From: Pseudomonas sp. B21-056
GTDB lineage: Bacteria; Pseudomonadota; Gammaproteobacteria; Pseudomonadales; Pseudomonadaceae
Direction: 5' to 3'
Assembly: GCF_026016325.1 (NCBI RefSeq)
Contig: NZ_CP087203.1
Coordinates: 4,278,001-4,342,000, forward strand
DNA: 64,000 bases
This document shows, in pieces, positions 1 to 9,520 of this stretch (positions are counted from its first letter, which is position 1; every line of letters starts with the position of its first letter). The notes under the pieces were generated by a model, which saw nothing but the letters and a program-made list of their open reading frames with translations, searched no databases and had not been told where the DNA came from. Position numbers and translations under genes: made by a program.

Positions 1-11
1 AACCCGATTGA

Positions 12-103
12 CTGTGGGAGCGAGCCTGCTCGCGAAGGCGGCAGTACAATCGACATCGCCGCAAACTGACCCACCGCTATCGCGAGCAGGCTCGCTCCCA
101 CAG
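12..103. repeat. REP pair (inverted, fluorescens type)
   Basis: Two inverted copies of the GTGGGAGCGAGCCTGCTCGC unit are separated by about 45 bases, giving a large hairpin. The same unit recurs near 12.1, 40.8, 44.8 and 55.6 kb. It lies just downstream of the permease gene, the usual extragenic position of Pseudomonas REPs. Confidence 0.93.
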
Positions 104-132
104 GGGGCGCCGCTGATGCTCAGTTGGCAAAG

Positions 133-1653
133 TCAGACATGCTCGCTGCTTTTCAGCCGCACCGGCTCATGCTCCGCAGTCGAATGGGCAGGCTCTGCCA
201 GCACCGGAATCTCATTGCCATCACAGTCATGCAGCTTGCCGTCGCTGAAGTAGTCGCCTTCACGCAACTTCGCCAGGTCCTGGTAGCGCAGCACCCGCTC
301 GGTCCCGGCAGCAAACACTGACTGCTGGTCGGAGTTGCCTGCGGTGAAGTGGTTGAACGCCAGGTTCAGGACAATCGCCATGATCGCCGACGAACTGATG
401 CCCGAATGGAAGATCGTTGCGAACCAGCTCGGGAAATGGTCGTAGAAGTTTGGCGCGGCGATGGGAATCATGCCGAAGCCGATGGAAGTGGCGACGATGA
501 TCAGGTTGACGTTGTTGCGGTAGTCGACTTTGGACAGGGTTCGAATGCCGCTGGCGGCCACGGTACCGAACAGCACGATACCCGCGCCGCCCAAGACCGA
601 AGTCGGTACCGCAGCGATCACCCGGCCCATGAACGGCAACAACCCGAGCACCACCAGGAACACCCCACCCGTCGCCACCACGAAACGGCTCTTGATCCCG
701 GTCACCGCCACCAGGCCGACGTTCTGGGCAAAGGCGCTCTGGGTGAAGGAACCGAAGATCGGCGCGATCATGCTCGACAGCATGTCGGCCCGCAGGCCGT
801 TACCCAGGCGCCTTGAGTCGACCTTGGTGTCGATGATCTCGCCCACCGCCAGGATGTCGGCCGACGTTTCCACCAGGGTCACCATGATCACGATGCACAT
901 CGACAGGATCGCGGCGATGTGGAACGTCGGCATGCCGAAGTGGAATGGCGTGGGGAAGCCGAACATCGGGCCTTCGCTGACGGATGAAAAATCCGCCATG
1001 CCGAGGAACACCGCGATCACCGTCCCGATGACCATCGCCAGCAGAATCGACAAGCGGGAAATGGTCGCGCTGCCCATCTTGCTGAGCAGCAGCACCAGCA
1101 CCAGCGTGACGGCGGCCAGGCCGATGTTGGCCATGCTGCCGAAGTCGGCCGCGTGACTGTTGCCGCCCATGGCCCAGCGCGCCGCCACCGGCATCAACGT
1201 CAGGCCAATGGTGGTAATCACGATGCCGGTAACCAGCGGCGGAAAGAAGCGGGTGATGCGCGAGAACACCGGCGTGATCAGCAAACCGATCAGGGAGGCG
1301 GCAACCACCGCCCCCAGGATGGCCTGGAAGCCCCCCTCCCCGCCAGTCCCGACGATCGCCACCATGGTCGCGACGCCCGAGAACGAAACACCCTGCACCA
1401 AGGGCAGTTGGCAACCGAAAAACGGCAGCCCGAGAGTTTGCAACAAGGTGGCCAGCCCCCCCGCAAACAATGACGCCGCAATCAACAGGCCGATGTCCGC
1501 CGATGACAGGCCGGCCGCCTGGCCGATGATCAGGGGCACCGCGACGATGCCGCCGTACATGGTCAATACATGCTGTAGGCCGTAAGCCATATTCGCGCCG
1601 ACACCGAGGTTTTCGTCCTCGGGCCGTGGGAGTGAAACATGGGGCGTTTTCAT
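133..1653 (-). CDS. NCS2-family uracil/xanthine/urate permease
   Basis: This 506-residue inner-membrane protein is a nucleobase:cation symporter of the NCS2 family, expected to take up xanthine, uric acid or uracil with a proton. It has about 12-14 hydrophobic segments from residue 24 on. It carries the family's QxxxxPLVQGVSFSG stretch near residue 80 and the signature region around ETSADILAVGEIIDTKVD (residues about 265-280), then QSAFAQNVGLVAVTGIKSRFV. The hydrophilic C-tail (from about 450) is longer than usual. The start ATG is preceded by GGGAACC. No purine catabolic gene is adjacent, so substrate is inferred only at family level; a xanthine/urate carrier is the best guess. Confidence 0.88.
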   Translation of the reverse strand: MKTPHVSLPRPEDENLGVGANMAYGLQHVLTMYGGIVAVPLIIGQAAGLSSADIGLLIAASLFAGGLATLLQTLGLPFFGCQLPLVQGVSFSGVATMVAIVGTGGEGGFQAILGAVVAASLIGLLITPVFSRITRFFPPLVTGIVITTIGLTLMPVAARWAMGGNSHAADFGSMANIGLAAVTLVLVLLLSKMGSATISRLSILLAMVIGTVIAVFLGMADFSSVSEGPMFGFPTPFHFGMPTFHIAAILSMCIVIMVTLVETSADILAVGEIIDTKVDSRRLGNGLRADMLSSMIAPIFGSFTQSAFAQNVGLVAVTGIKSRFVVATGGVFLVVLGLLPFMGRVIAAVPTSVLGGAGIVLFGTVAASGIRTLSKVDYRNNVNLIIVATSIGFGMIPIAAPNFYDHFPSWFATIFHSGISSSAIMAIVLNLAFNHFTAGNSDQQSVFAAGTERVLRYQDLAKLREGDYFSDGKLHDCDGNEIPVLAEPAHSTAEHEPVRLKSSEHV

Positions 1654-1689
1654 GGTTCGCAGGTTCCCTGTTTTTTGTTATGGGCACAC

Positions 1690-1735
1690 TGTATTCAAAA
1701 CTCAGGACAAATGTCCATAGAGTTGTATACACTTT
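1690..1735. promoter_or_regulatory. candidate operator upstream of the NCS2 permease
   Basis: The short upstream region contains an inverted repeat GGACA-AA-TGTCC (1705-1716) and a near-palindromic TTGTATACA (1722-1730) of the kind bound by GntR/FadR-type regulators. A role in controlling the permease is inference from position only. Confidence 0.3.
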
Positions 1736-1762
1736 TCCCACAAGCAAATCAGCGTGACGTGG

Positions 1763-2581
1763 CTAGAGAAGCGCCTCCACTGCAGGCCGTAACAATTCCC
1801 GTGGCGGCACCCGCAAGCTGAACTCGTTTTCCAGCAGATCGATCAGTTCATCAGCCTCGGTGATCACCCGCCGCTCGCTCTCCTGCCCTATTCGGTGCAC
1901 GGCATAGCTGTTGCCGTTGAGGGTCTTGCGCAAACCGTCGCCGGTGCGGGCCACCATCAGCCGGCCCATGAACGGCGAGTCAGGGTGGGTGCAGACGTAC
2001 CAGTTGCCCAGGGTGTAATCGATGTCTTCCTGGCGTTGCAGGTCGAACAGGTACATCGGCCGCCATTCGCCCGCGACGTTGGCGCGCAGCAGGTAGCCGT
2101 CCGGATGGTCCTCGATACGGTACGGCTCATGAGGAGTGGCCTGAACGTCACGGCTGTCCAGCAGCAACGGCCCGGTGGGCACCATGCCGCCGAAACCGAC
2201 ATCGGTGATGTAGCGCACGCTGTCTATCGTCACCAGGCTGAGACGATGGGTCCGGGCAGTCCAGGCGCCTTCGGGGGCATTCATCACCACCCGGCCGGTG
2301 ATGCCGCGAACGTCGAAACCCAACTCTTGCAACAGCACCAGGAATAACTGGTTGAGTTCGTAGCAGTAGCCGCCACGCCCTTGCTCGAAGACTTTTCGCT
2401 CCACTGATTCCAGATCGATGGACACCGGCAGGCGCAACAGCGTCGAGAGGGTTTCAAAGGGGAATTCGGCCGTGTGGCGGCTTTGAAGCTGACGCAATGT
2501 CTCGAGCGTCGGGGCCGGCGGTGTGGCGAAGCCCAAGCGTTGCAGATAACGGCGCGAATCGCTCAGTCGGGGCTGGCTCAT
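1763..2581 (-). CDS. nat: arylamine N-acetyltransferase
   Basis: A 272-residue cytoplasmic enzyme that transfers acetyl groups from acetyl-CoA to aromatic amines or hydrazines. The catalytic triad is visible: Cys73 in RGGYCYELN, His112 in THRLSLV and Asp127 in TDVGFGG. The length is normal for bacterial NATs. I start at the ATG at 2581, preceded by AAGGACACCCTA, rather than at an upstream in-frame ATG that would add 55 residues unlike the family. It is on the same strand as the exonuclease III gene, 115 bases downstream of it; no functional link is evident. Confidence 0.93.
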   Translation of the reverse strand: MSQPRLSDSRRYLQRLGFATPPAPTLETLRQLQSRHTAEFPFETLSTLLRLPVSIDLESVERKVFEQGRGGYCYELNQLFLVLLQELGFDVRGITGRVVMNAPEGAWTARTHRLSLVTIDSVRYITDVGFGGMVPTGPLLLDSRDVQATPHEPYRIEDHPDGYLLRANVAGEWRPMYLFDLQRQEDIDYTLGNWYVCTHPDSPFMGRLMVARTGDGLRKTLNGNSYAVHRIGQESERRVITEADELIDLLENEFSLRVPPRELLRPAVEALL

Positions 2582-2696
2582 TAGGGTGTCCTTTTCCTGG
2601 TCCGGTGCAGCGCTCATGGGGAGCACGCTGCGGTTGGCGCCAGATATAAGGCATTCCCCCGCCATAGACAACAACCGACCGAGAGGCGCCGGACTT

Positions 2697-3491
2697 TCAA
2701 CGCCGCTTGCGTGAAGCCAACCGGATCCAGGTAGGGGCATGATCACTGGGGTGCGGCTGGTTCCTGACCCAGGCGTCCACGCCCGCCTCGCTCAGATAGG
2801 GGCTTGCCGCCGGGTTGAGCAACAGATGATCGATGCGCAGCCCGGAGTTTTTTTGCCAGTGCTGACGGAAATAATCCCAGAAGGTGTAAATCCGCTCGTC
2901 CGGGTACAAATGGCGCAACGAATCCGTCCAGCCCTGGTCCAGCAACCGTTGGTAGCACTCGCGGCTTTCGGGTTGCAACAGCGCATCCTTGAGCCAGGAG
3001 CGCGGGTTGTAGATATCCATGTCGGTAGGCACCACGTTGTAGTCGCCAGCCAGCACCACCGGGTGATCGCTGGCCTGCAACGCCTGTGCATAGTCGATCA
3101 GCCGTTCGAACCACGCCAGTTTGTAATCGAACTTGGGCCCGGGCTGCGGGTTACCGTTGGGCAGGTAAAGGCAACCCACCAGCACGCCATGCACAGCCGC
3201 CTCCAGATAGCGGCTGTGGCTGTCGCCCTCATCACCGGGCAGGCCGCGACGGCTCTCCAGCGGTTGCGCGTCACGGGCCAGTATCGCAACGCCGTTCCAG
3301 GACGCCTGGCCGTGCCAGATCGAGCCATACCCCACCGACTCCAGTTCGGCCGCCGGGAAATCCTTGTCGGCCGCCTTGAGTTCCTGCAGGCAGACGATGT
3401 CGGGCTTTTCCCGCTCCAGCCATTCCAGCAGGTTGGGCAACCGGGCGCGAATGCCATTGATGTTGAAGGTCGCGATCCGCAGGTTTTTCAT
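2697..3491 (-). CDS. xthA: exodeoxyribonuclease III (AP endonuclease)
   Basis: A 264-residue Mg-dependent 3'-5' exonuclease and abasic-site endonuclease of the EEP superfamily, used in base-excision repair. Motifs in order: FNINGIRA (residues 8-15), LQELKA with the metal-binding Glu (about 35), GDYNVVPTDMD (about 149) with the catalytic Asp/Asn, LRIDHLLLN, and the C-terminal PSDHAPTW containing the catalytic His. It is full length. Pseudomonads usually carry two paralogues, so the symbol is family-level. Confidence 0.92.
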   Translation of the reverse strand: MKNLRIATFNINGIRARLPNLLEWLEREKPDIVCLQELKAADKDFPAAELESVGYGSIWHGQASWNGVAILARDAQPLESRRGLPGDEGDSHSRYLEAAVHGVLVGCLYLPNGNPQPGPKFDYKLAWFERLIDYAQALQASDHPVVLAGDYNVVPTDMDIYNPRSWLKDALLQPESRECYQRLLDQGWTDSLRHLYPDERIYTFWDYFRQHWQKNSGLRIDHLLLNPAASPYLSEAGVDAWVRNQPHPSDHAPTWIRLASRKRR

Positions 3492-3527
3492 GGGCCAGAA
3501 CCTCGAAGTATCAGGGCGTCAGGGGTA

Positions 3528-6104
3528 TCAAGTGCCGGTTTTCGACAGCGGCTGAGCGTTTGCAAGCAAGCTCGAGAATGCCTTCTTATCGATAGGACGA
3601 CTGAGGAAGTAACCCTGGACCTCGTGACATTGGTCCGTGCCCAGCGAGCCGAGCTGGGCCAGGGTTTCCACGCCCTCGGCCGTGACGGTCAAGCCCATCG
3701 CCTTGCCCAGGTTGATGATCGCCTGGACCACCGCGCGGTCGTTGCTGCTGTTGCTCATGGACGCGATAAAGCGCTTGTCGATCTTGATGCCGTCGAAGGG
3801 ATAGGTGCGCAAGTACCCCAGGGAGGAATAGCCGGTCCCGAAGTCGTCCATGTTCAAACGCACGCCCAGTTCCTTCAGGGCGTTCATGACCTGCAGGGCG
3901 CCGTCCACATCGTTGAGCATCACATTCTCGGTGATCTCGAGTTCCAGGCGACTCGCCGGGAAGCGGGTTTCGATCAGCACCTGGCGAACGTCCTCCACCA
4001 CATCGCTGCGCTCGAACTGCGCCGGCGACAGATTGACCGAAACCATCAGGTCACCTGGCCAGGTCAGCGCGGTTTCGCAGGCCTCGCGTAACACCCAGCG
4101 CGAAAGCGGAACGATGAGGTCGGTCTGCTCGGCCAACGGAATGAAAGCATCGGGACCGAGCAGGCCCTGGGTTGGATGCTGCCAGCGCACCAAGGCCTCG
4201 ACGGCCACGATCTCCCGGCCGTCGACTTTGTAGCGTGGCTGGAAGTGCAGGATGAATTCGTTGTTTTTCAGCGCCTGGCGCAGGTCGCTTTCCAGCTGGC
4301 GTCGATGCTGGATCTGGTCGCTCATTTGCGAGGCGAAATAACACCAGGTCTTCTTGCCCTCGGACTTGGCCTGATACATGGCAATGTCGGCACAGCGAAT
4401 CAACTCGCCGGGCACATAACCCTGGCGACGACTCACGGCAATGCCGATGCTGGCACCGATGTGCAGGGCATGGGTTTCGTAGTGGATCGGCTGTAGCAGG
4501 CTCTCGATCAAGCGTGCGCAGAACCGGTCGATCTCAGTGGTGTTCTCCATTCCACTGAGCACCACGACGAACTCGTCGCCGCCCAGCCGCGCCACCAGAT
4601 CCTGCTCGCGGGTGCTGTCGCGCAAGCGCTGTGCGACTTCCAGCAGCACGGCATCGCCGGCCGCGTGGCCCAGGGAATCGTTGATCGGCTTGAAGTTGTC
4701 CAGGTCCACCATCAGCAGCGTCAGGGGTGCGGAATGCTCCTTGGCGATCAGCGCGTCATCCAGGTGCCGCGCCAGCTTGTTGCGGTTCGGCAGGCCGGTC
4801 AGCGCATCGTGCATCGACAGATGCTGGACCTGGGCGTGGGCGGCCACCTCATCGGTGATGTCGCTGGCGGTGCCGCGGTACCCCACCACTGCGGACCTGG
4901 CGTAGATCGGCCGCGCCGAAACCCGACAAAAGCGCAGTTGTCCGGACTCATCGCGGTAGGAACAGCGCAGGTTACTCACGCTCTGTCCTTCCGTCAGGTT
5001 GCCCAACCACAGAGCAATCGGGGTAGTGTCGCAGTACAACAGTTGCTCGATGTCCTGGCCCAGCCATTGCTGGTCGGAAAATCCGGTGACCGTATTGAAG
5101 CGTCCCGACAGATAGGTGATGTGCTGTTGCCCGTCGATTTCCCAGATCCAGTCGGAGGCAGCCTCGGCCACGGCCCGGAAACGTTCTTCGCTGGCTTCCA
5201 GCGCCTGGGTCGAGCGCTCCAGGCTGTCGTAGCTGGCATCCACATGCCGTGCCGTGCGCAGGGCATAGCGGAAAAAGTAGGCGGTGAGCAGTGCCAGGAT
5301 CAGCAACGCCCCACCCAACGGCGGCATCAGCGACCAGAGCAACTGCCGGCCCGGCTGTTCGAGGCGGGACACCAGGCTGTAGCCGGTGCTGTCCAGCGGC
5401 ACCGCCGGCTGGTCGGGCGCAAGCTCGTTGTCCTTCTTGAGGTTCAGGTCGCTGAGGCCATAGCTCTTGCCCAGCGCGCGCAGTTTGACGTGGGTCAGTT
5501 GGTCGACAAACAACAGGATCGACGTGCCCTTGGCATCGACCCGGGGACGCTCGTCGTTCGGCAGGATCACCGAAGCGGTAACGATGGCCGGCCAGCCTTC
5601 GAACAAGGTGTAGCGGACCGCCGGAATGGTCAGGTCGGATTGCCCCTGGAGCTGCTCAACCAATTCCTGCAACGGCACGTCGATATACGCTGACGCCTCG
5701 CCCTGGACATTCTGCCCGCGCACCACGGCGTATTTGGTGCGCTCGCGGTCGACGACAAACACCCCTTCATATCCGTCGTTGGTGAACAGGGTCTTGCCCA
5801 TGTTCTGTTCCGCATAGGCCCACTGCACGTCGACTTCACCGTTGAGGTGCTCATAGGCGGTGGTCCAGTAGGTGTAGCTGGTGATGTAGTTTTTCGAGGC
5901 GATGATGCGGTTTTCCACGGCGCGCTCGGTGTAGAAGTGCGTCTTGCGCACGTCTTCCGCGTCCAGCTCCCGTGCGATATTGAACAGCGCCGCAACAGCC
6001 ACCAGGATGCCCAGGACAAACAACCCGGCGACCGCGACCACCAGGCGTCGGGTGATTGGCGTGTGGCGCGTGACGCTGGAAGGAATATCGGCAGTGGTCT
6101 CCAT
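3528..6104 (-). CDS. membrane CHASE4-PAS-GGDEF-EAL c-di-GMP enzyme
   Basis: An 858-residue membrane protein for cyclic-di-GMP turnover. Layout: first membrane helix (about 20-42), periplasmic CHASE4 sensor (about 50-250), second helix (about 255-277), PAS (about 300-420), GGDEF (about 435-595) and EAL (about 605-850). The cyclase motif LGGDEF is intact, with an upstream REQD that fits the RxxD inhibitory site. The EAL domain keeps EALVRW, NLSP, ELEITEN, DDFGTGYSS, KIDK and AEGVET, so both activities look possible. The start ATG has a good AGGAG 8 bases upstream. It lies just downstream of a second diguanylate cyclase on the same strand. The periplasmic signal is unknown. Confidence 0.92.
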   Translation of the reverse strand: METTADIPSSVTRHTPITRRLVVAVAGLFVLGILVAVAALFNIARELDAEDVRKTHFYTERAVENRIIASKNYITSYTYWTTAYEHLNGEVDVQWAYAEQNMGKTLFTNDGYEGVFVVDRERTKYAVVRGQNVQGEASAYIDVPLQELVEQLQGQSDLTIPAVRYTLFEGWPAIVTASVILPNDERPRVDAKGTSILLFVDQLTHVKLRALGKSYGLSDLNLKKDNELAPDQPAVPLDSTGYSLVSRLEQPGRQLLWSLMPPLGGALLILALLTAYFFRYALRTARHVDASYDSLERSTQALEASEERFRAVAEAASDWIWEIDGQQHITYLSGRFNTVTGFSDQQWLGQDIEQLLYCDTTPIALWLGNLTEGQSVSNLRCSYRDESGQLRFCRVSARPIYARSAVVGYRGTASDITDEVAAHAQVQHLSMHDALTGLPNRNKLARHLDDALIAKEHSAPLTLLMVDLDNFKPINDSLGHAAGDAVLLEVAQRLRDSTREQDLVARLGGDEFVVVLSGMENTTEIDRFCARLIESLLQPIHYETHALHIGASIGIAVSRRQGYVPGELIRCADIAMYQAKSEGKKTWCYFASQMSDQIQHRRQLESDLRQALKNNEFILHFQPRYKVDGREIVAVEALVRWQHPTQGLLGPDAFIPLAEQTDLIVPLSRWVLREACETALTWPGDLMVSVNLSPAQFERSDVVEDVRQVLIETRFPASRLELEITENVMLNDVDGALQVMNALKELGVRLNMDDFGTGYSSLGYLRTYPFDGIKIDKRFIASMSNSSNDRAVVQAIINLGKAMGLTVTAEGVETLAQLGSLGTDQCHEVQGYFLSRPIDKKAFSSLLANAQPLSKTGT

Positions 6105-6185
6105 TTACCTGCTCCTGTCCGATCGGTTGACGGCGAGGTGCCTGAGCAATGGACCCTTCTCAGTTGGCGATGATTCCAACGGATC

Positions 6186-7754
6186 TCAACGATCCGAACG
6201 CTCCAGCGTATCGAGCCCTCCCTCCGTGGACCACACCGCCACGCAATTGCGACCACTGTGCTTGGCCTGGTAAAGCGCCGCATCGGCCCTCTGGATAAAG
6301 ACCTCGATGCTGTCCAGGCTGCTGGGCACGAAGGCGTGACAGCCCAGGCTCACCGTCAGATAGCCGGTGGGGGAACCGGAATGGGTGATGTGCTTGTCGA
6401 TGAGGCTCTGGCGGATCTGCCCGGCCAACGTCATGGCGCCCTGCAGGTCGGTATCGGGCAACAGCACCGCGAACTCTTCACCGCCATAACGCACCGCCAG
6501 GTCGGCCTTGCGATGGCAGCAGCCCTTGAGCACTTTCGCCACTTCCGCCAGGCAATGGTCACCGGCCACGTGCCCGTAGGTATCGTTGTAGCGCTTGAAG
6601 TAGTCGATATCGAGCAGGATCAGGCTCAAAGGCGTGCGCTGGCGGGCGCCCCGGCCGAATTCGATGTCCAGGGCTCGCTCGAACAGCCGGCGATTCGCCA
6701 GCCCGGTCAGGCTGTCATGGGTGGCAATCAGCCTCAACGTTTCCTGGGCCTTGCGCAGGTCAACCTCGATTCGCTCGCTGTTGCGCACCTGGCGCACGAA
6801 CACCCAACCGAACAGGCAGATGCCCGTGACCACCAGGGCCACGATGAGGCAGGACTGGAAGGCCTTTGCATACCAGTCGGCCAGGATCGCCTCCTCGGAC
6901 ATCGCGACGGTGACGATCAGGGGATAGGCCTGCAGGTGCTGGTGATCATATAGCCTGACAACGCCGTCGACCGAGCGGATCATCGCGGTGTCGGGATCCT
7001 TGGCCTGCGGGTCATGCCGGAAGAGACTTTCCTGGGACAGGGCCCGGCCGATCTGCGCCTCATCAAAGGGCCGGCGGGCCAGCAGGCTTCCGTCGGACAA
7101 GGCCAGGGCCATCTCGCCTTTATCGTCAAGACTGAAGCTTTTGAAGAACTTATCGAAGTACGACATCTTGATCCCGGCCAGCAAGACGCCTTGGAAATTG
7201 CCATCCTGATCATTCACACGCCGTGAAACGGGGATGATCCAATCGCCATTTTGCCGGCTGCGAATGGCCGGGCCGATATGGGCGATCAGCGAGGCGTTCT
7301 GCTGATGGAAAGCAAAATATTCCCGATCCGCCACCCCATCGCCTTCTTGCAAATTATCAAAGGAGGTGACAACCCAGTGCCCACTCTTGTCGAACAGGAA
7401 CAGGCCATGCAACTGCTCCAGTGATTGCACGCGTCGGGCAAAGGTTTTGTGCAGGCGCGGTTGCAGCGCCGGACTGAAGCCATCGGCCTGAATCCAGTCC
7501 GTCAGGCTGGCCAGCACCAGGTCAGTCTGCACAAAAGTATCCTGGGCCTGCTGGGCCATGGCCCGGGTAAGGTTGGCCGAGACGATACCCGCTGACTCAA
7601 GATCGTGGCGACGGGACTGTTCCAGTTGCAGGTAAAGCAAGCCGCACAGGCACAGGCAGACCGCCGCGATAAACGCCACCGCTGCCTTGAGCAACGGCAG
7701 GCGCTTGAGAGCACCGCCGGGGGTATGAAGCGGATCATGGATGAGGATAGGCAA
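6186..7754 (-). CDS. diguanylate cyclase with periplasmic Cache-type sensor
   Basis: A 522-residue membrane enzyme making c-di-GMP from GTP. A membrane anchor at about 24-43 is followed by a roughly 250-residue periplasmic domain of the dCache type (features such as DREYFAFHQ and ISRRV-like segments), a second helix at about 300-320 and a C-terminal GGDEF domain. The active motif is GGEEF, with RKAD five residues upstream forming an RxxD inhibitory I-site. The frame opens with TTG at 7754 and there is no ATG before the first helix, so the start is uncertain but this one gives a sensible signal anchor. It sits 81 bases upstream of the CHASE4-GGDEF-EAL gene. Confidence 0.9.
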   Translation of the reverse strand: MPILIHDPLHTPGGALKRLPLLKAAVAFIAAVCLCLCGLLYLQLEQSRRHDLESAGIVSANLTRAMAQQAQDTFVQTDLVLASLTDWIQADGFSPALQPRLHKTFARRVQSLEQLHGLFLFDKSGHWVVTSFDNLQEGDGVADREYFAFHQQNASLIAHIGPAIRSRQNGDWIIPVSRRVNDQDGNFQGVLLAGIKMSYFDKFFKSFSLDDKGEMALALSDGSLLARRPFDEAQIGRALSQESLFRHDPQAKDPDTAMIRSVDGVVRLYDHQHLQAYPLIVTVAMSEEAILADWYAKAFQSCLIVALVVTGICLFGWVFVRQVRNSERIEVDLRKAQETLRLIATHDSLTGLANRRLFERALDIEFGRGARQRTPLSLILLDIDYFKRYNDTYGHVAGDHCLAEVAKVLKGCCHRKADLAVRYGGEEFAVLLPDTDLQGAMTLAGQIRQSLIDKHITHSGSPTGYLTVSLGCHAFVPSSLDSIEVFIQRADAALYQAKHSGRNCVAVWSTEGGLDTLERSDR

Positions 7755-8176
7755 ACGAGTTCCCGGGAGGGCAAAACATGAGCGAATCGCTCAAAGCCCC
7801 CAATAGGCGAGAGCTTAGCCTACCGCTTGTGGGGCGGCAATTTGCCGGTGCAACGCAGCCGATGGGTGGGAAGATGGATCCGAAAATTTTCTATTGCCAG
7901 CCAGCACAGCGGCAGCGCCCGGATCTGCCCGGCCCGGCACCGCGTCTTGACGCCACTGCCGCAACTGGTAAACGTCAGCGCCTTGTCCATGCACACCCGC
8001 ACTTCCCACAACTGCGGTCCTGTAAAAAACAGTGACGTCGACTCGGTCGGTTCAAGGATCATGTTTCAAGCCTGTGAAAGGAGATGTTTTTTACAGGGAA
8101 ACCCTGGCAGGGGCTATCCAAATTGCGTGACGCCCCATAACGTAGATCGCCCTCAGTTCCCAAGTACCCGCCGACC
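7755..8176. other. 422-base gap; one doubtful small ORF
   Basis: The gap lies between the divergent cyclase and chromate-transporter genes. A minus-strand frame at 7820-8062 would encode 80 residues with five cysteines, but it lacks a clear ribosome site and any recognised domain, so I do not call it a gene. No tRNA, REP or strong terminator is visible. The part nearest 8177 presumably holds the chrA promoter. Confidence 0.5.
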
Positions 8177-9520
8177 ATGGACAAACCCTGCCAAACCGTC
8201 GAAGCCCCCTCGGTCGTCAGCCTACGCGAAGCGTTCGGGTTCTGGCTCAAGTTGGGCTTCATCAGTTTTGGCGGGCCGGCGGGACAGATCGCGATCATGC
8301 ATCAGGAGTTGGTGGAGCGCCGGCGCTGGATTTCCGAGCGGCGCTTCCTGCACGCGCTGAACTACTGCATGTTGCTGCCAGGCCCCGAAGCCCAGCAGTT
8401 GGCGACCTATCTCGGCTGGCTGATGCACCGAGGGCGTGGCGGAGTCATTGCCGGCGCGCTGTTCGTATTGCCGTCACTGTTTATCCTCGTCACGTTGTCC
8501 TGGCTGTACGTGGCGTTCGGCGAAGTACCGGTGGTGGCGGGCGTTTTCTATGGCATCAAGCCGGCCGTGACGGCAATCGTCGCCCATGCCGCACACCGCA
8601 TAGGCTCCCGTGCGCTTCGCAACAGCGGGTTGTGGGCCATAGCCGTCGCATCGTTCGGCGCAATATTCGCCTTTAACGTCCCCTTCCCGCTGATCGTGCT
8701 GGGAGCCGCCGTCATCGGCTATTTCGGTGGTCGCTGGGCACCGGACAAATTCACCCTCGGCGGCCAGGATGCCAGGCATCGATCCTTTGGCCCGGCCTTG
8801 ATCGACGATGACACCCCGACCCCGGACCATGCCCGGTTCAGCACCTTCAGACTTATCCGGTTGGCGCTCATCGGTGCCCTGCTGTGGGTCTTGCCGATGG
8901 GCCTGTTGACCCTGATGTTCGGCTGGGAAGGCACCTTCACGCAGATGGCCTGGTTCTTCACCAAAGCCGCGTTGCTGACTTTCGGGGGCGCCTATGCGGT
9001 TTTGCCTTACGTGTATCAGGGTGCCGTCGCACACTTCGGCTGGCTGACTCCGGCACAGATGATCGATGGCCTGGCCCTCGGCGAAACCACTCCCGGCCCC
9101 TTGATCATGGTGGTGGCGTTCGTCGGGTTCGTCGGTGGCTATGTGATGCAGGTGTTCGGCCCCGAACAGGCCTTTCTCGCCGGCGCCGTTGCGGCCACCC
9201 TGGTGACCTGGTTCACCTTCCTGCCTTCGTTCCTGTTCATCCTGGCCGGCGGCCCGTTGGTCGAATCGACCCACAACGCGCTGAAGTTCACCGCACCGCT
9301 GACGGCGATTACCGCGGCCGTGGTCGGCGTGATCCTCAACCTGGCCTGCTTCTTCGGCTACCACGTACTCTGGCCCAGCGGCTTTGCCGGTGCGCTGGAT
9401 TGGCCATCGGCAATCATCGCCCTATCGGCGGCCATTGCGCTGTTCCGCTACAAACGTAGCGTGATCCAGATATTGCTGGCGTGCGGGCTGACCGGGCTGG
9501 CGGTGCATCTGTTGCGCTAA
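8177..9520 (+). CDS. chrA: chromate efflux transporter ChrA
   Basis: A 447-residue inner-membrane protein of the CHR family, long two-domain type, which expels chromate and gives Cr(VI) tolerance. Each half repeats the family pattern: FISFGGPAGQIAIMHQELV with LLPGPEAQQLATYLGW in the first half, and LLTFGGAYAVLPYVYQGAV with LGETTPGPLIMVVAFVGF in the second. The charged loop around 190-220 joins the halves. ATG start at 8177. The gene ends 4 bases inside the convergent ArsN2-like gene. Chromate specificity follows from the family; sulfate-linked functions are possible. Confidence 0.93.
   Translation: MDKPCQTVEAPSVVSLREAFGFWLKLGFISFGGPAGQIAIMHQELVERRRWISERRFLHALNYCMLLPGPEAQQLATYLGWLMHRGRGGVIAGALFVLPSLFILVTLSWLYVAFGEVPVVAGVFYGIKPAVTAIVAHAAHRIGSRALRNSGLWAIAVASFGAIFAFNVPFPLIVLGAAVIGYFGGRWAPDKFTLGGQDARHRSFGPALIDDDTPTPDHARFSTFRLIRLALIGALLWVLPMGLLTLMFGWEGTFTQMAWFFTKAALLTFGGAYAVLPYVYQGAVAHFGWLTPAQMIDGLALGETTPGPLIMVVAFVGFVGGYVMQVFGPEQAFLAGAVAATLVTWFTFLPSFLFILAGGPLVESTHNALKFTAPLTAITAAVVGVILNLACFFGYHVLWPSGFAGALDWPSAIIALSAAIALFRYKRSVIQILLACGLTGLAVHLLR

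Noticed and set aside
1654..1762. Purine-sensing riboswitch upstream of the NCS2 permease
   Set aside because: Only short inverted repeats are seen; nothing like a three-way-junction aptamer.
2739..4091. 450-codon plus-strand frame opposite exonuclease III and the GGDEF-EAL gene
   Set aside because: Complement of two real genes; Gln/Ala/Val-rich composition with no recognisable domain.
7820..8062. 80-codon Cys-containing frame on the minus strand
   Set aside because: No clear ribosome site or family; kept only as a note on the gap.
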